Shown here in pieces: positions 32,456 through 43,496 of a DNA stretch of 64,000 nucleotides (positions within the stretch are counted from its first letter, which is position 1; the number at the start of each line of letters is the position of its first letter). Source of the DNA: Ruegeria sp. HKCCD4315. Lineage in GTDB: Bacteria; Pseudomonadota; Alphaproteobacteria; Rhodobacterales; Rhodobacteraceae. The stretch is taken from positions 2,980,501 to 3,044,500 of the forward strand of contig NZ_WVRN01000001.1 in the NCBI RefSeq assembly GCF_013112245.1. The letters run 5' to 3'. The translations under genes and the position numbers were made by a program. The notes beneath the pieces are model-generated. The model ran no database searches. It was not told the DNA's origin and saw only the letters and a list, made by a program, of their open reading frames with translations.

Positions 32456-34023
32456 GCTGCAATCAGCTCGCGGGTATAGTCGGTCTGGGCGTTTTCGAAC
32501 AAAGCCTCGGCCGCACCCATTTCCACCACATCCCCATTCCGCATAACGATCACGTTGTGCGACATCGCCCGTACGACTTTCAGGTCGTGGCTGATGAACA
32601 GATAGGCCAACCCGTATTTCTTCTGCAGATCGCGCAGCAGATCAACGATCTGAACCTGCACCGTCATGTCCAGCGCGCTGGTCGGCTCGTCCAGTACCAG
32701 CAGTTTGGGCCGCAAAACCATCGCACGCGCAATTGCGATACGCTGGCGCTGTCCGCCTGAGAACTCGTGCGGATACCGGTCCATCGCCGCAGGATCCAGC
32801 CCCACTTCGGTCATCACCTCAGCAACCAGCTCACGCGGGGCGCGGTGAGGGTCAATGTTGTGAATGGCCAGACCTTCCGCAATGATCTGCTGACAGGTCA
32901 TGCGTGGGCTGAGGCTGCCGAACGGGTCTTGAAACACGATCTGCATATCCTTGCGCAACCTGCGCAATTCGCGGGTAGACCATCTTCGCACATCCTGATC
33001 GCGGAAGGTTATGCCGCCCTCGGACGCAATGAGGCGCATGATCGCAAGCGCCAGCGTGGTCTTGCCAGAGCCGCTTTCGCCGACGATTCCCAAAGTCTCA
33101 CCTGCGCGCACGCTAAACGTGGCGTCATTCACAGCCTTCACATAGCCAACGGTACGCTTCAGAAATCCGCGCTGGATTGGGAACCAGACCTTCAGGTGAT
33201 CGGTGCGCGCGACCTCTTCCGCGTCTGAGGCAACCGGTTCGGGCTGACCCGAAGGTTCCGCGGCCAAGAGTTTCCGGGTATAGGGATGCTGTGGGTTGTC
33301 AAAGATGTCCTGCGTGACACCGGTTTCGACAATCTCACCATCCTTCATCACACAAACACGGTCGGCAATCCGGCGTACGATTCCCAGATCGTGGGTGATG
33401 AACAGCATCCCCATATTCTCGGATTTCTGCAATTCGGCCAACAACTCGAGTATCTGCGCCTGAATGGTCACGTCCAACGCCGTTGTCGGTTCGTCGGCTA
33501 TCAGGATGTCCGGCTTGTTGGCCAGCGCCATTGCGATCATCACCCGCTGCCGTTGCCCACCAGACAACTGGTGCGGATAACTGTCCAACCTGTCTTCGGG
33601 GTCGCGGATACCAACCTTGGTCAGCAGCTCCAAAATCCGACCTCGAGCCGCGTCGCCGGTCACACCCTGATGCAGCGCCAGCGATTCCGCCATTTGCTTC
33701 TGAATCGTGTGCAGCGGGTTCAGCGAGGTCATCGGCTCCTGAAAGATGAAGCTGATGTCATTGCCACGGACATCCATAAGATGCTGCTCGGACGCACCGA
33801 TCATCTCTTGCCCATCATAGGTCACCGATCCTTCGACCAGTGCACTGTCACCCAGCAGTGACACCGTCGACAAAGCCGTTACGGATTTGCCTGAGCCGGA
33901 TTCGCCCACCAATGCAACGGTTTCACCCCGATCTACTGTGAAGGAAACGCCTTTGACTGCGGCACTGACCTGACCGTCCTGCCGAAACGAGACCTTGAGG
34001 TTGTTCACATCCAGCAAGCTCAT
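32446..34023 (-). CDS. yejF: Peptide ABC transporter, double ATPase subunit YejF
   Basis: The 525-residue product fuses two ATPase domains. Each has a Walker A (GESGSGKS) and an ABC signature (SGGQRQR, preceded by L in the first and F in the second), with Walker [13 protein letters not shown] and [12 protein letters not shown]. It drives import of oligopeptides or peptide-nucleotide compounds through YejB/YejE. Its start overlaps the yejE stop by four bases. Order A-B-E-F matches the E. coli yej operon, which takes up microcin C; the natural substrate here is unknown. Confidence 0.95.
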   Translation of the reverse strand: MSLLDVNNLKVSFRQDGQVSAAVKGVSFTVDRGETVALVGESGSGKSVTALSTVSLLGDSALVEGSVTYDGQEMIGASEQHLMDVRGNDISFIFQEPMTSLNPLHTIQKQMAESLALHQGVTGDAARGRILELLTKVGIRDPEDRLDSYPHQLSGGQRQRVMIAMALANKPDILIADEPTTALDVTIQAQILELLAELQKSENMGMLFITHDLGIVRRIADRVCVMKDGEIVETGVTQDIFDNPQHPYTRKLLAAEPSGQPEPVASDAEEVARTDHLKVWFPIQRGFLKRTVGYVKAVNDATFSVRAGETLGIVGESGSGKTTLALAIMRLIASEGGITFRDQDVRRWSTRELRRLRKDMQIVFQDPFGSLSPRMTCQQIIAEGLAIHNIDPHRAPRELVAEVMTEVGLDPAAMDRYPHEFSGGQRQRIAIARAMVLRPKLLVLDEPTSALDMTVQVQIVDLLRDLQKKYGLAYLFISHDLKVVRAMSHNVIVMRNGDVVEMGAAEALFENAQTDYTRELIAAAG

Positions 34024-35126
34024 GAGAAGGTCTTTCTAGGATCAAACGCATCCCGCACGCCTTCGAAAATGAAGACCAGCAGCGACAGCATGATGGCAAA
34101 GGTGAAAAAGGCAGTGAAAGCCAGCCACGGGGCTTGCAGGTTCTGTTTTGCCTGCAAGGTCAGCTCTCCCAAAGACGGTGCCGAAGACGGCAAACCAAAG
34201 CCCAGATAATCCAACGAGGCCAGGCCGCCGATGGTTCCTGTGACAATGAATGGCATGAACGTCAGAGTGGCCACCATTGCATTGGGCAGCATATGGCGGA
34301 ACATGATGGTCATGTTGCCGACGCCCAGCGCCCGTGCAGCGCGCACATATTCAAGGTTCCGCGCCCGCAGAAACTCGGCGCGCACCACGCCGACCAATCC
34401 GGTCCAACTGAACAAGATCATCAACGCAACCAACAGCCAGAAACTTCGGCCCAGGACAGCGAACATGATGATGATCACATATAACGAAGGCGTCGCTGAC
34501 CAGATCTCGATGATCCGCTGAAATATCAGATCCAGCCAACCGCCGAAAAACCCTTGAATGGCACCAGCAAAAATGCCGATCAGGCTGGCGGCACCGGTCA
34601 CAAGCAGTGTGAACAGGATCGACAAGCGGAAACCATATATCACCCGAGCCAACACGTCGCGTTTGGTGTCATCCGTGCCCAGCAAGTTCTGACCGTTGGG
34701 CGGTAGGGGCGCGGCCCCAGGTCGATCTACCGATGTGTTGAAGGAGTATGGGATCAACGGCCAAAGCGCCCAGCCGCGCTCGAACCCTTCCGCCTGGAAA
34801 GTCCCGGCGTCGATTTGTTCAATGATGCCTTCGGGATCGTCGAAACACTCTTCCAGTCCGCCGCTATCGATCAAGCATTGAACCTCGGGATCGCGATAAA
34901 TGGCTTCCGTCTGGAAGTCCCCACCAAATTCGGTTTCTGCATAGAAATTGAAGATGGGCGTATAGAAATCACCCCGGTACTTCACGAGGATGGGTTTGTC
35001 ATTTGCGATGAACTCGGCGCACAAGGACAGGCCAAACAGAACCGAGAATATGATGAGCGACCAGAACGCGCGCCTGTTGCGGCAGAAGTTGCTCCAGCGG
35101 CGCTGATTCAGAGGAGAGAGTGCCAT
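34020..35126 (-). CDS. yejE: Peptide ABC transporter permease YejE
   Basis: This is an inner-membrane permease of the peptide/nickel uptake family, 368 residues. The N-terminal NQRRWSNFCRNRRAFWSL block and long periplasmic loop (about residues 45-130, acidic) are typical of YejE. The permease signature with EAA-type loop is visible (FLRARNLEYVRAARALGVGN). It starts directly after the yejB stop and overlaps yejF, so all three are one translation-coupled unit. Confidence 0.94.
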   Translation of the reverse strand: MALSPLNQRRWSNFCRNRRAFWSLIIFSVLFGLSLCAEFIANDKPILVKYRGDFYTPIFNFYAETEFGGDFQTEAIYRDPEVQCLIDSGGLEECFDDPEGIIEQIDAGTFQAEGFERGWALWPLIPYSFNTSVDRPGAAPLPPNGQNLLGTDDTKRDVLARVIYGFRLSILFTLLVTGAASLIGIFAGAIQGFFGGWLDLIFQRIIEIWSATPSLYVIIIMFAVLGRSFWLLVALMILFSWTGLVGVVRAEFLRARNLEYVRAARALGVGNMTIMFRHMLPNAMVATLTFMPFIVTGTIGGLASLDYLGFGLPSSAPSLGELTLQAKQNLQAPWLAFTAFFTFAIMLSLLVFIFEGVRDAFDPRKTFS

Positions 35127-36215
35127 TTACCCCTCCCGCTTTTCGAAGTCGATGCGCGGATCGACCAACACATACATCAGATCGCTGATGATCCCCACAA
35201 CCAGCCCCATCAGGCCGAAGATGAACAAGGTGCCAAAAATCACCGGGTAGTCCCGCGCCACGGCAGCCTCGAACCCCAGACGGCCCAGACCGTCCAGCGA
35301 AAAGATGGTCTCGATAATGATCGAACCACCGAAGAACACGCCTATAAACACCGCCGGAAAACCGGCAATCACGATCAGCATCGCGTTTCTAAAGACATGG
35401 CCATAAAGAACTTTGCGTTCGCTCAGTCCTTTGGCACGGGCCGTCATGACATATTGCTTTTTGATTTCATCCAGAAACGAGTTCTTGGTCAGAAGCGTCA
35501 GCGTCGCAAAGGCCGAGATCGTGAGCGCAATTGTCGGCAACGCAATATGCCAGAAATAATCCGCAATCTTGCCGAAGAGGCTGAGGCTCTCCCAGTTGTC
35601 GGAGGTCAATCCGCGCAGCGGGAAGATCTGCCAGTAAGACCCACCCGCGAACAGCACCAGCAGGAGGATCGCAAACAGAAAGCCCGGGATCGCATAGGCC
35701 ACGATGATCGCCCCGCTGGTCCAGGTATCGAACTGTGATCCATCTTTTATCGCTTTGCGGATGCCCAGTGGAATAGAAACCAGATAAGCAATCAGGGTCG
35801 ACCACAAACCAAGCGAAATTGAGACCGGCATCTTTTCAAGCACCAGATCAATTACGCTGATCGAACGGAAATAGCTCTGCCCGAAATCCAGGGTCAGATA
35901 GTTGCCCATCATAATCAGAAAACGTTCCAGAGGCGGTTTGTCGAATCCGAATTCTTTTTCCAGCTCAGCAATGAACTCGGGCGGCAGGCCGCGTGCGCCG
36001 ATATAGTCGTTGTCCCCAGCAGGCCCCGAGGTGTCCGCGCCGGCTTCACCGCCTCCAGCAAATCCCGAGAACACGTCGCCCTGCCCCTGAGCCTGCGCAA
36101 CAATTTGTTCGATTGGTCCGCCCGGCACAAATTGCACCAGAACAAAGTTTACAACCATGATGCCAAGCAGGGTCGGGATGACCAGCAGCAGACGTCGAAG
36201 AATGTAGGCGCCCAT
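35127..36215 (-). CDS. yejB: Peptide ABC transporter permease YejB
   Basis: The 362-residue permease begins [20 protein letters not shown], the standard first helix of this family. A Gly-rich periplasmic insertion ([19 protein letters not shown], about residues 49-67) follows. The EAA-type cytoplasmic loop reads [22 protein letters not shown]. It starts one base after the yejA stop. It pairs with YejE to form the channel. Confidence 0.94.
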   Translation of the reverse strand: MGAYILRRLLLVIPTLLGIMVVNFVLVQFVPGGPIEQIVAQAQGQGDVFSGFAGGGEAGADTSGPAGDNDYIGARGLPPEFIAELEKEFGFDKPPLERFLIMMGNYLTLDFGQSYFRSISVIDLVLEKMPVSISLGLWSTLIAYLVSIPLGIRKAIKDGSQFDTWTSGAIIVAYAIPGFLFAILLLVLFAGGSYWQIFPLRGLTSDNWESLSLFGKIADYFWHIALPTIALTISAFATLTLLTKNSFLDEIKKQYVMTARAKGLSERKVLYGHVFRNAMLIVIAGFPAVFIGVFFGGSIIIETIFSLDGLGRLGFEAAVARDYPVIFGTLFIFGLMGLVVGIISDLMYVLVDPRIDFEKREG

Positions 36216-36216
36216 T

Positions 36217-38124
36217 TTATTGCAAAGCGCCTTCCGCTTTCAAAGCCGCTGCTTTTTCCGGGTTGTACCACCAGATCGACAGTTCACCCAACCCGCTGGG
36301 CGGCGGGTTGTCTGTGTAGGGCCGCTCGTACATGTCAAAATATGCGATGTTGTGCACCGGCTTGTACCATTGCGGTATCCAGATGTGTTTGGCCCGTAGG
36401 ACGCGGTCCAACGCCCGGACCGCAGCATTCAGGTCTTCGCGGGTGGTGGCCGCTTCGATATTCTGGATCAGCTGGTCTACGGCTTCGTCCTTCAGACCAG
36501 CAATATTGTTCGACCCTTCTATGTCAGCTGAGTCTGACCCGAAAATACCGCGCAACTCGGTTCCAGGTGTCTGGGACATGGCATAACGCTGAACAACCAC
36601 ATCGTATTCGAACTTTTTCTGGCGTTGAGTGGCCTGAGCCGCGTCAACACGTTGCGCCGTGGCATCGATACCCAAACGTTCCAGGTTGTCGACGAACGGC
36701 AGGATGATCCGGTCAAAGGACGGGCTGTCGTTCAAAAACTCAACGCTCAGCACTTCGCCGTCCGCATTGCGGCGTTTCCCATCGTCACCTACGGCCCATC
36801 CGGCCTCGTCCAACAGCTTTGACGCACGACGTAAGGCACGACGATCACCGGCATTGGCCGGGTTGGACTCGGCGGGTGCAAAAGCGGGATCCGTGAAAAC
36901 GCTGTCTGGCACCTGCCCACGCAGAGGTTCAAGCAGTTCAAGTTCTTTTTCAGTGGGCATCCCTTCGGCCTGCATGCCCGAGTTTTCCCAGAAACTATCT
37001 GTCCGAGTGTAAAGCCCGTGGAAAAGACTTTGGTTCGACCATTCGAAGTTGAAGGCCAGACCTATCGCCTCACGCACACGTGGGTCGCTGAATTTGTCGC
37101 GCCGCAGGTTGAACCAGAACCCTTGGGTGCCTGCTGGTCGACCGTCTGGCAAGGTTTCGACTTTCACCCAGCCTTTGTCGATCGCAGGAAAATCATACCC
37201 CGTTGCCCATAGGCGCGAAAGGAACTCCTCGCGATAGGTGTATGCACCTGCTTTGAAGGCCTCAAACGCGGTCGTGTAGTCTGCGAAATACTCGACCTTG
37301 ATACGGTCGAAGTTATTTTGTCCGACGTTCACCGGCAAGTCCTTGGCCCAATAGTCATCACGCCGCTTATATGTGATTGACCGTCCCGGCTCGACACTTT
37401 CAAGCTCATAGGCACCAGATCCCATTGGTGCTTCAAGGCTTGTTTCTTCAAAATCAACAGTTTCGTAGTAAGCCTTTGACAGGATCGGCAGACCCGCGGC
37501 GGTCAGATAGGCTTCGCGCAAGGCACCGTCGGGTTTGAAGGTGAACTTGACTTTGTGGGTATCCAATACCTCAGCGCCTACAAAATCCTTGAACAGCAAT
37601 TTGTAAGACGGGCGTCCCTTGTCGCGCAGAGTTTCAAACGTAAACACGACGTCTTCGGCAGTCAGTGGCGAGCCATCTCGAAACCGGGCTTCGGGGCGCA
37701 TGTTGAAAATCACCCACTCTCTGCTTTCGGGGTATTCTGCGGTTTCCGCAACAGATCCGTACATCGCGTCTGGCTCATCCAGGCTGCCACTCATCAGAGT
37801 ATCGTAAAAAACGGAAGCAAGCGCGCCGGGGTTACCCTTGAGAATAAAGGGCGTAAGGCTGTCAAACGTCCCAAAGGCCCAGGTCGAAATCTCGCCCCCT
37901 TTGGGTGCATCAGGATTCACATAGTCGAAATGAGTGAAATCCGGGCCGTATTTCAGATCACCGAAAACAGACAGGCCATGGCTGACCGTCACTGTATCAT
38001 CGTCGGGCAATCCGGTTGCAAACGCCAATCCGGCAGAACTGGCGATGACCGCAGCCGAAATGCATATCGCCGCAGCCCAGGGCCGTAATTTAAGATCACG
38101 CGCAGCGGGCATCAGGGATTTCAT
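36217..38124 (-). CDS. yejA: Peptide ABC transporter substrate-binding protein YejA
   Basis: This is the periplasmic solute-binding protein of the SBP_bac_5 family. The ATG at 38124 (GAGGA eight bases upstream) gives 635 residues. It opens with a long signal peptide that ends near AGLAFA. Conserved blocks include [20 protein letters not shown] at the mature N-terminus and [14 protein letters not shown] [13 protein letters not shown] in the middle. First gene of yejABEF. An earlier start at 38157 would add 11 residues before the signal peptide. Confidence 0.93.
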   Translation of the reverse strand: MKSLMPAARDLKLRPWAAAICISAAVIASSAGLAFATGLPDDDTVTVSHGLSVFGDLKYGPDFTHFDYVNPDAPKGGEISTWAFGTFDSLTPFILKGNPGALASVFYDTLMSGSLDEPDAMYGSVAETAEYPESREWVIFNMRPEARFRDGSPLTAEDVVFTFETLRDKGRPSYKLLFKDFVGAEVLDTHKVKFTFKPDGALREAYLTAAGLPILSKAYYETVDFEETSLEAPMGSGAYELESVEPGRSITYKRRDDYWAKDLPVNVGQNNFDRIKVEYFADYTTAFEAFKAGAYTYREEFLSRLWATGYDFPAIDKGWVKVETLPDGRPAGTQGFWFNLRRDKFSDPRVREAIGLAFNFEWSNQSLFHGLYTRTDSFWENSGMQAEGMPTEKELELLEPLRGQVPDSVFTDPAFAPAESNPANAGDRRALRRASKLLDEAGWAVGDDGKRRNADGEVLSVEFLNDSPSFDRIILPFVDNLERLGIDATAQRVDAAQATQRQKKFEYDVVVQRYAMSQTPGTELRGIFGSDSADIEGSNNIAGLKDEAVDQLIQNIEAATTREDLNAAVRALDRVLRAKHIWIPQWYKPVHNIAYFDMYERPYTDNPPPSGLGELSIWWYNPEKAAALKAEGALQ

Positions 38125-38246
38125 GTGGCTCGTCCTCTCGGTCAGTGTCTTCACCAATGTCGTAACCGCTAGCTAAAGTGCCAACGCTAACAGTTTCAAG
38201 TTTAGAATGCGTGAGCGCTTTGTGAAGTTTCCTTCAGACAAAAAAA

Positions 38247-38267
38247 GCCGCTGCACAGGGCAGCGGC
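38247..38267 (-). terminator. Terminator of the cytochrome cy gene
   Basis: GCCGCTGC/GCAGCGGC, a perfect 8-bp stem with a five-base loop, is followed on the minus strand by TTTTTTTG. It lies 28 bases past the stop of the cytochrome gene. Confidence 0.9.
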
Positions 38268-38294
38268 CTTGGAAATCTTTGATCTGACGGGCAA

Positions 38295-38807
38295 TCAGTT
38301 GCCGATTGTCTGCAGGTAAGCAATCACATCTGCGCGATCCTGCGGCTTTTTCAGACCCGCAAAGCTCATCGATGTGCCCGAGATGTAGGCGCTTGGGCGT
38401 TCCAGGAAGGCATCCAGAGCTTCAGGCGTCCAGTTGCCGCCATGCGCCTGCATGCTGGCCGAGTAGCCTGTAAAGCCTTTAGCCGACGCAACAGGACGGT
38501 CCACAACAGCGTACAGGTACGGGCCAGTACCGTTTGCGCCGTCTTCCAGCTTGTGGCAGGCAGTGCATTTGCGGAACACTCTTGCACCTTTTTCGACGTC
38601 AGCGGCGGCCAGCAGGTCTTCAAAGACCACTTCTTCACCATCAGCGCTTTCGCCCGAGCTTTCGGTTTCGATAATGTAGGCGGCCTCAGCGTGGCCATGG
38701 CCACCGGAAGAATAGAGGACATCCGCCCCCCATTTGGCCAGAAGCAGCACCAGGAAAGTGCCGAACAGGCCTGCGGCGGCCTTGGTAACTGTCATCGTGT
38801 CGAACAT
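38295..38807 (-). CDS. cycM: Membrane-anchored cytochrome c (cytochrome cy type)
   Basis: This is a monohaem c-type cytochrome held by an uncleaved N-terminal helix (residues about 9-32). An acidic, Glu-rich linker (about 45-70) follows. The cytochrome domain has CTACH at 81-85 (RKCTACHKLEDG), TGPYLYAVVDRPVA, and the axial methionine in ISGTSMSFAGLK. The layout matches cytochrome cy/c552 of Rhodobacter and Paracoccus, which carries electrons from the bc1 complex to terminal oxidases, so it is a natural donor to the cbb3 oxidase encoded 12 kb away. The ATG at 38807 is preferred over 38822. 170 residues. Confidence 0.88.
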   Translation of the reverse strand: MFDTMTVTKAAAGLFGTFLVLLLAKWGADVLYSSGGHGHAEAAYIIETESSGESADGEEVVFEDLLAAADVEKGARVFRKCTACHKLEDGANGTGPYLYAVVDRPVASAKGFTGYSASMQAHGGNWTPEALDAFLERPSAYISGTSMSFAGLKKPQDRADVIAYLQTIGN

Positions 38808-38927
38808 TGATCGCGAGTCCATTTCAGCTGTCTGGGCTGCTGTCTAAGGCTTCCCCTTGCGAGAGGCAAGGTATAGACACCGCGACGAAACGACCAAATC
38901 GCGAACTTGTTGCATGGAATCGACCAA

Positions 38928-39761
38928 ATGACCAATCGCATCGCATTTCAGGGCGAACCAGGCGCCTATAGCCACGAAGCATGTCGGAACGCACGGCCCG
39001 AAATGGAGGCCCTGCCTTGCCGGACTTTCGAAGATGTGATCGAATCGGTTCGTTCAGGTGCGGCGGATCTGGCGATGCTGCCGGTCGAAAACACGACCTA
39101 CGGACGAGTCGCCGATATTCACCGGCTGTTGCCTCATAGCGGCTTGCATATCATCGACGAAGCATTTGTGCGGGTACATATAAACCTGTTGGGCGTCCCC
39201 GGCGCAAAACTGGAAGACATTACCGAGGCACATTCCCATCTGGTGCTGCTGCCGCAATGCGCAGGATTTCTGAAACAGCACAACATTCGCGGACGTGTCA
39301 GCCCCGACAACGCACGCGCGGCGCGCGAAGTGGCTGAGGTGGGCGACCTGCACTCTGCGGCGCTGGCCAGTGAGTTGGCTGGTGAGATCTACAACCTGAA
39401 TGTGCTGGCCCGCCACATTGAGGACAGCGACGACAACACGACCCGTTTCCTTGTGATGTCTCGACAGGCCGACCTGGCGCGTCGCGGAGAACATGGAATG
39501 ATCACCAGCTTTGTGTTTCAGGTCCGCAACATCCCTGCGGCGCTGTACAAGGCGATGGGCGGCTTTGCCACCAACGGCATCAACATGACCAAGCTGGAAA
39601 GCTACATGGTTGACGGGTCGTTCACTGCGACGCAGTTTTATGCAGATATCGTTGGTCATCCGGATGACCGGAACGTTCGGTTGGCCATGGACGAGTTGGA
39701 ACACTTCACAACCAATGTGGAAATCCTGGGCGTCTATCCGGCAGCGCAGCCCCGCGGATAG
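38928..39761 (+). CDS. pheA: Prephenate dehydratase
   Basis: The enzyme converts prephenate to phenylpyruvate in phenylalanine synthesis. The ATG at 38928 gives 277 residues starting MTNRIAFQGEPGAYSHEA; GGAA lies eight bases upstream, and an earlier TTG at 38907 is unlikely. The catalytic-domain motifs NTTYGRV (usually NSxxG) and DNTTRFLVM (the TRF motif) are present. A C-terminal ACT domain (about 195-275) carries GINMTKLESYM, the ESRP-like phenylalanine-binding region. It is a stand-alone dehydratase without chorismate mutase. Confidence 0.95.
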   Translation: MTNRIAFQGEPGAYSHEACRNARPEMEALPCRTFEDVIESVRSGAADLAMLPVENTTYGRVADIHRLLPHSGLHIIDEAFVRVHINLLGVPGAKLEDITEAHSHLVLLPQCAGFLKQHNIRGRVSPDNARAAREVAEVGDLHSAALASELAGEIYNLNVLARHIEDSDDNTTRFLVMSRQADLARRGEHGMITSFVFQVRNIPAALYKAMGGFATNGINMTKLESYMVDGSFTATQFYADIVGHPDDRNVRLAMDELEHFTTNVEILGVYPAAQPRG

Positions 39762-39915
39762 GCTACTCTTCCTTAGGTTGGGCGAACTCAGATTGGCGCA
39801 GGTTGCTGCGCCTAGCCACGTAGCAAGCGATCATCTCGCTAATGCGTTTGGGTGTTCGACTTGGCAACCTGCCTCTTCTGCTCAATCGCGTTGTGAAACA
39901 GCGCACCGGCGTTTT

Positions 39916-40383
39916 CTAGGCACCGTGCAGATGCCGCTGCTCCAACTCGCGCGCAAACTCACTCAGCCGGGATTGCAATTGTTTGCGGAATCGGGACTGA
40001 CCCAGTTTCACCGATTGCAACAACAGACGTGCAGGCAGGGTTTTGGCCGCCAGTGACATCTCAAGGCTCAGGCGCGTTCTGCGCGGCGACAGGGCCAGAA
40101 AATCAACACTGGTCAGACCGGTCATGCCCTTGCTGGAGGCTTCAAATCGCATTTGCGAAGGTCGGTCAAAATCCGTCATCACCACCGACATTTGGCGCAG
40201 CTTGCCCCGCAGCTTGAACTCTGTCTGCCACTCAGTCCCGGTAACAAAGACCGCTTCGGACCCCAAGCGCCGTACGTCGATTCCCCGGCGCATGGCCATA
40301 CGTTCGAACCGTCCGAAATCCGACACCATGTCGAACACTGCGTTAATGGGGGCTTCGATATCCTCACGGGCTGAAAACTGCAT
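39916..40383 (-). CDS. SRPBCC-family protein
   Basis: The 155-residue product has the START/Bet-v1-like hydrophobic-pocket fold. It begins MQFSAREDIEAPINAVFDMV (the usual first strand and helix), then VTGTEWQTEFKLRGK, and ends in a long amphipathic helix. Members bind lipids or aromatic compounds or assist assembly; no specific ligand can be assigned. There is no signal peptide. It lies just after nudC on the same strand, 37 bases from the nudC stop, and may be cotranscribed. Confidence 0.75.
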   Translation of the reverse strand: MQFSAREDIEAPINAVFDMVSDFGRFERMAMRRGIDVRRLGSEAVFVTGTEWQTEFKLRGKLRQMSVVMTDFDRPSQMRFEASSKGMTGLTSVDFLALSPRRTRLSLEMSLAAKTLPARLLLQSVKLGQSRFRKQLQSRLSEFARELEQRHLHGA

Positions 40384-40420
40384 GATACCCTTTGATGTTT
40401 ATGGCCGCGCCAATATTTCG

Positions 40421-41404
40421 TCAGTCCAGCGTATCCGCAAGCCAGTTCTCAAGCAGAAAATGTGCAATTGCACCCTTGCGGGCGGGCAAAAGGCTTGGAT
40501 GATCACCGGCAAATGCCTGCATCATCTCGGATTTGCTGACCCACATCGCCTCTTCAATCTCAACGGGATCAATCACGATGTCATGCGCCAGTGCCTCGCC
40601 CGCGCAGCCAAACATCAGCGAAGCCGGGAATGGCCAGGGTTGACTGGACAGATAGGATACGTCTCCGACCGGAACGCCCGCCTCTTCCATCACCTCGCGG
40701 CGCACCGCAGCTTCCAGCGTTTCTCCGGGTTCGACAAATCCCGCCAATAGCGAAAACATACCCTCGGGCCAGCCCGGAGACCGGCCCATCAGCACGCTGT
40801 CACCATATGTGATCAGCATGATCACAACCGGGTCGGTGCGCGGGAAATGTTGCCCGCCGCATGACGGGCAACTGCGTTGCCACCCGCCCTGAGACATCTC
40901 GCTGGCAGCCCCACAGCGTGCGCAAAACCGATGCGTTTCGTGCCAGCCGATAACGGCTTTGGCCGTTGCCGCCAATTCGGCATCGCGCGGCGAAAGTCGC
41001 GTCATGATCCGACGCAATTCAGCAAACACGTATCCCTCTGGCAAATCCGGGTGCTGCTGCTCGGATTTGTCCACGAACTCTCCCAGACCGGTCAGGTCCA
41101 GACCTTCTGCGGTCCAGGCCGAGATATCCACCGCGAACAATGGCGTGTCTTCAGCGGAAAGGCCCAAAAAAACAGGAGCCTCAATGACCCCGCCTGGTCC
41201 CGCGCTGACCAGCGAGTGCGTCATTGGAAGCAGAGCAAGCTGATCCAGCCCTTGGCCCGTAACCAGAACTTTACCGCGCCAGATCATCATGCACGCCGCC
41301 GCCGGGTGGCTTTGCGCCGCCGTCAACGTTTCGGCATTTCCGCGCATATGGGCCGCCCGATCCAGACCCGAGCCGCCAAAGGTCACCTGCTCTGCGTTTT
41401 TCAT
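40421..41404 (-). CDS. nudC: NAD(+)/NADH diphosphatase NudC
   Basis: This Nudix hydrolase cleaves NADH, and in other species NAD caps on RNA, to NMN and AMP. The ATG at 41404 has AAGGA six bases upstream; 327 residues. An N-terminal domain of unknown fold is followed by a four-cysteine zinc ribbon (CARCGAASEMSQGGWQRSCPSC). A complete Nudix box follows (GFVEPGETLEAAVRREVMEE plus AGV). The NudC-specific SQPWPFPASLM motif comes after it. It is divergent from a nucleotide-cleaving metallophosphatase. Confidence 0.95.
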   Translation of the reverse strand: MKNAEQVTFGGSGLDRAAHMRGNAETLTAAQSHPAAACMMIWRGKVLVTGQGLDQLALLPMTHSLVSAGPGGVIEAPVFLGLSAEDTPLFAVDISAWTAEGLDLTGLGEFVDKSEQQHPDLPEGYVFAELRRIMTRLSPRDAELAATAKAVIGWHETHRFCARCGAASEMSQGGWQRSCPSCGGQHFPRTDPVVIMLITYGDSVLMGRSPGWPEGMFSLLAGFVEPGETLEAAVRREVMEEAGVPVGDVSYLSSQPWPFPASLMFGCAGEALAHDIVIDPVEIEEAMWVSKSEMMQAFAGDHPSLLPARKGAIAHFLLENWLADTLD

Positions 41405-41587
41405 TGGAATTCCTTTTGGTCCCTGGCACAGGGCTGCCATGTCTCAGACCGTGTTGCAATGGCAATTCAAACACGCGCAACACGCATGTCTGCCGCTGAA
41501 AAGCCGCATGGCGGCCCCGGAAAAATCATTTAGGTTACGCTTTGTAAGAATTAATCAATAACCCTATTCAAAAGCAGACCATTCAAA

Positions 41588-43456
41588 GTGAAGCAAAACC
41601 CTTCGACGCAGGTGCCCTCCGAAAAAAACCGTGGGCATGTGCGTATTCTGGCAACAACCGACCTGCATATGAACCTGACAGGTTTTGACTATTACACGGA
41701 TACTCCTGACCCGACGCTAGGATTGACGCGCACCGCCAGCCTGATCCGCAAAGCCCGCCAAGAAGCAGGGGATGCTTTGGTTCTGTTGGTGGACAATGGG
41801 GATGCAATTCAGGGCACGCCGTTGGGCGAGTGGGCGGCCCAGAGCGACGTGCCGCATCCGGTCATGCAAGCCTTTGCGGCGCTGGAGTACGACGCCATAG
41901 GTCTCGGCAACCATGATTTTGGTTTTGGGCTGCCGGTATTGGACAATATCATCTCGCAAGCCCCTTGCCCTGTCCTGTGCAGCAACCTGCATCGATCGGG
42001 TAGCCTGCAAGCATGGCAGAGATTCGCGATACTGGACCGCACCGTGCTTTTGGGTGGCAAAGATATGCCCCTTCGCATCGGCTTGATATCCGTTCTTCCG
42101 CCTCAAACCACCCGCTGGGAAGAACATCACTTGAACGGAGAAGTCACTGCCGAGGAAATTATTTCGACGGCATGCGAACTGCCAAAACGGCTGCGCGCTG
42201 AAGGATGTGACCTTATCGTTGCTCTAGCGCATTCCGGCCTGGGCCAAAAAGAGCCGGTGGAAGGGATGGAGAATGCCATAATTCCCTTGGCCGCCATCGA
42301 CGGAATCGACGCCATTGTCGCCGGGCATACGCATCTGACCCTTCCGAGTCGCACCGATACCAACGCCCAATATCTCGATCACGCAAACGGGCTGGTGCAT
42401 CAGACCCCGGTTGTCATGGCCGGGTCGGCTGGATCTTATCTTGGTGTCATTGATCTTGTAGTTTCTCCGCGACCGAATGCCGGGTTCAGCATTGAAGAAT
42501 GTCGCGTGGACCTGCGCCCGGTTTGCGCGAGCGGAATCGCGGTCGAGGAAGACCAGGATATGGTGCGTCTGTTCGCCGACGCCCATCGTCAGACACGCAG
42601 CGCGGTTGCCAAACCCGTCGCGCGCGTATCAGAATCCATGCACAGCTATTTCAGTTTTTGCGCACCGGATCGCGGCTTGGCTCTGGTTGCTGCTGCGCAG
42701 GCTGCCGCTTTGCGCCCTTTCCTGCACGGTTCCGCTTTGGAAGAGTTACCTCTTTTGTCAGCCGTGGCGCCTGGGAAAAGCGGTGGGCGCGCTGGCCCAC
42801 GGCATTTTACAGATGTCCCGGCGGGGGAAATATGCCTGCGTCACGTTGCAGACCTGTATCCGTTTCCCAATGAACTGCGCGCATTACAGATCAACGGTGC
42901 CGACGTGCTGGATTGGCTGGAAATGTCGGCAAGCGTGCTCAACCAGCTGTCACCTGATATAGAAGCGGACTTAGTAAACCCCGAACGTGCCGGTTACAAT
43001 TTTGACGTCATCTTCGGCCTGTCCTATCAAATCGATCCATCGCAACCTGCGCGCTTCGACAATGACGGTCGGTTGGTCGACCCTGACAACAGGCGAATTC
43101 GCAATCTGACATTCGGTGGCCAACCTGTTCAACCTGCGCAAAGATTCGTCCTGGCCAGCAACAATTACCGCGCCAGCGGAGGCGGACATTTTCCTGCCGC
43201 CTCTGCGGCCCAACGCATCAACCTACCGCCGCTCGACATCAAAGAACTGACGCGGGATTACCTATCTCGTCGCCTTCCGCCCGATCCAATATCGCGGCAC
43301 CCCTATCCGTTTACACTGACAGCTCAAACGGGCGTAAATGCCTTGCTTCGAACAGGTCCCGGTGCCCTTGAACACATGGATGAGCTGCGCATGTTCAACG
43401 CCCAAATGCTAAGTCCTGATGAAGCCGGATTCGAGCGGATCCGTCTGACGTTCTGA
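41588..43456 (+). CDS. Metallophosphatase/5'-nucleotidase family, 2',3'-cyclic-nucleotide phosphodiesterase-like
   Basis: The 622-residue product resembles CpdB: a dinuclear-metal phosphatase domain followed by a 5'-nucleotidase C-terminal domain. Metal motifs in order are TTDLHMNL, DNGDAIQGTP, GNHDFGFG, AHSGLG and AGHTHL. The substrate-pocket aromatic region lies in the C-terminal part (FVLASNNYRASGGGHF). CpdB is normally exported, yet this protein starts from a GTG at 41588 with a polar N-terminus and no signal peptide before the first metal motif. It may be cytoplasmic or the true start may be missed. The nucleotidase family is sure; the exact substrate is not. Confidence 0.82.
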   Translation: MKQNPSTQVPSEKNRGHVRILATTDLHMNLTGFDYYTDTPDPTLGLTRTASLIRKARQEAGDALVLLVDNGDAIQGTPLGEWAAQSDVPHPVMQAFAALEYDAIGLGNHDFGFGLPVLDNIISQAPCPVLCSNLHRSGSLQAWQRFAILDRTVLLGGKDMPLRIGLISVLPPQTTRWEEHHLNGEVTAEEIISTACELPKRLRAEGCDLIVALAHSGLGQKEPVEGMENAIIPLAAIDGIDAIVAGHTHLTLPSRTDTNAQYLDHANGLVHQTPVVMAGSAGSYLGVIDLVVSPRPNAGFSIEECRVDLRPVCASGIAVEEDQDMVRLFADAHRQTRSAVAKPVARVSESMHSYFSFCAPDRGLALVAAAQAAALRPFLHGSALEELPLLSAVAPGKSGGRAGPRHFTDVPAGEICLRHVADLYPFPNELRALQINGADVLDWLEMSASVLNQLSPDIEADLVNPERAGYNFDVIFGLSYQIDPSQPARFDNDGRLVDPDNRRIRNLTFGGQPVQPAQRFVLASNNYRASGGGHFPAASAAQRINLPPLDIKELTRDYLSRRLPPDPISRHPYPFTLTAQTGVNALLRTGPGALEHMDELRMFNAQMLSPDEAGFERIRLTF

Positions 43457-43496
43457 CGGGTTGTCTTTTGCCCTCGCCTTCCCTATATCCAGAGTC

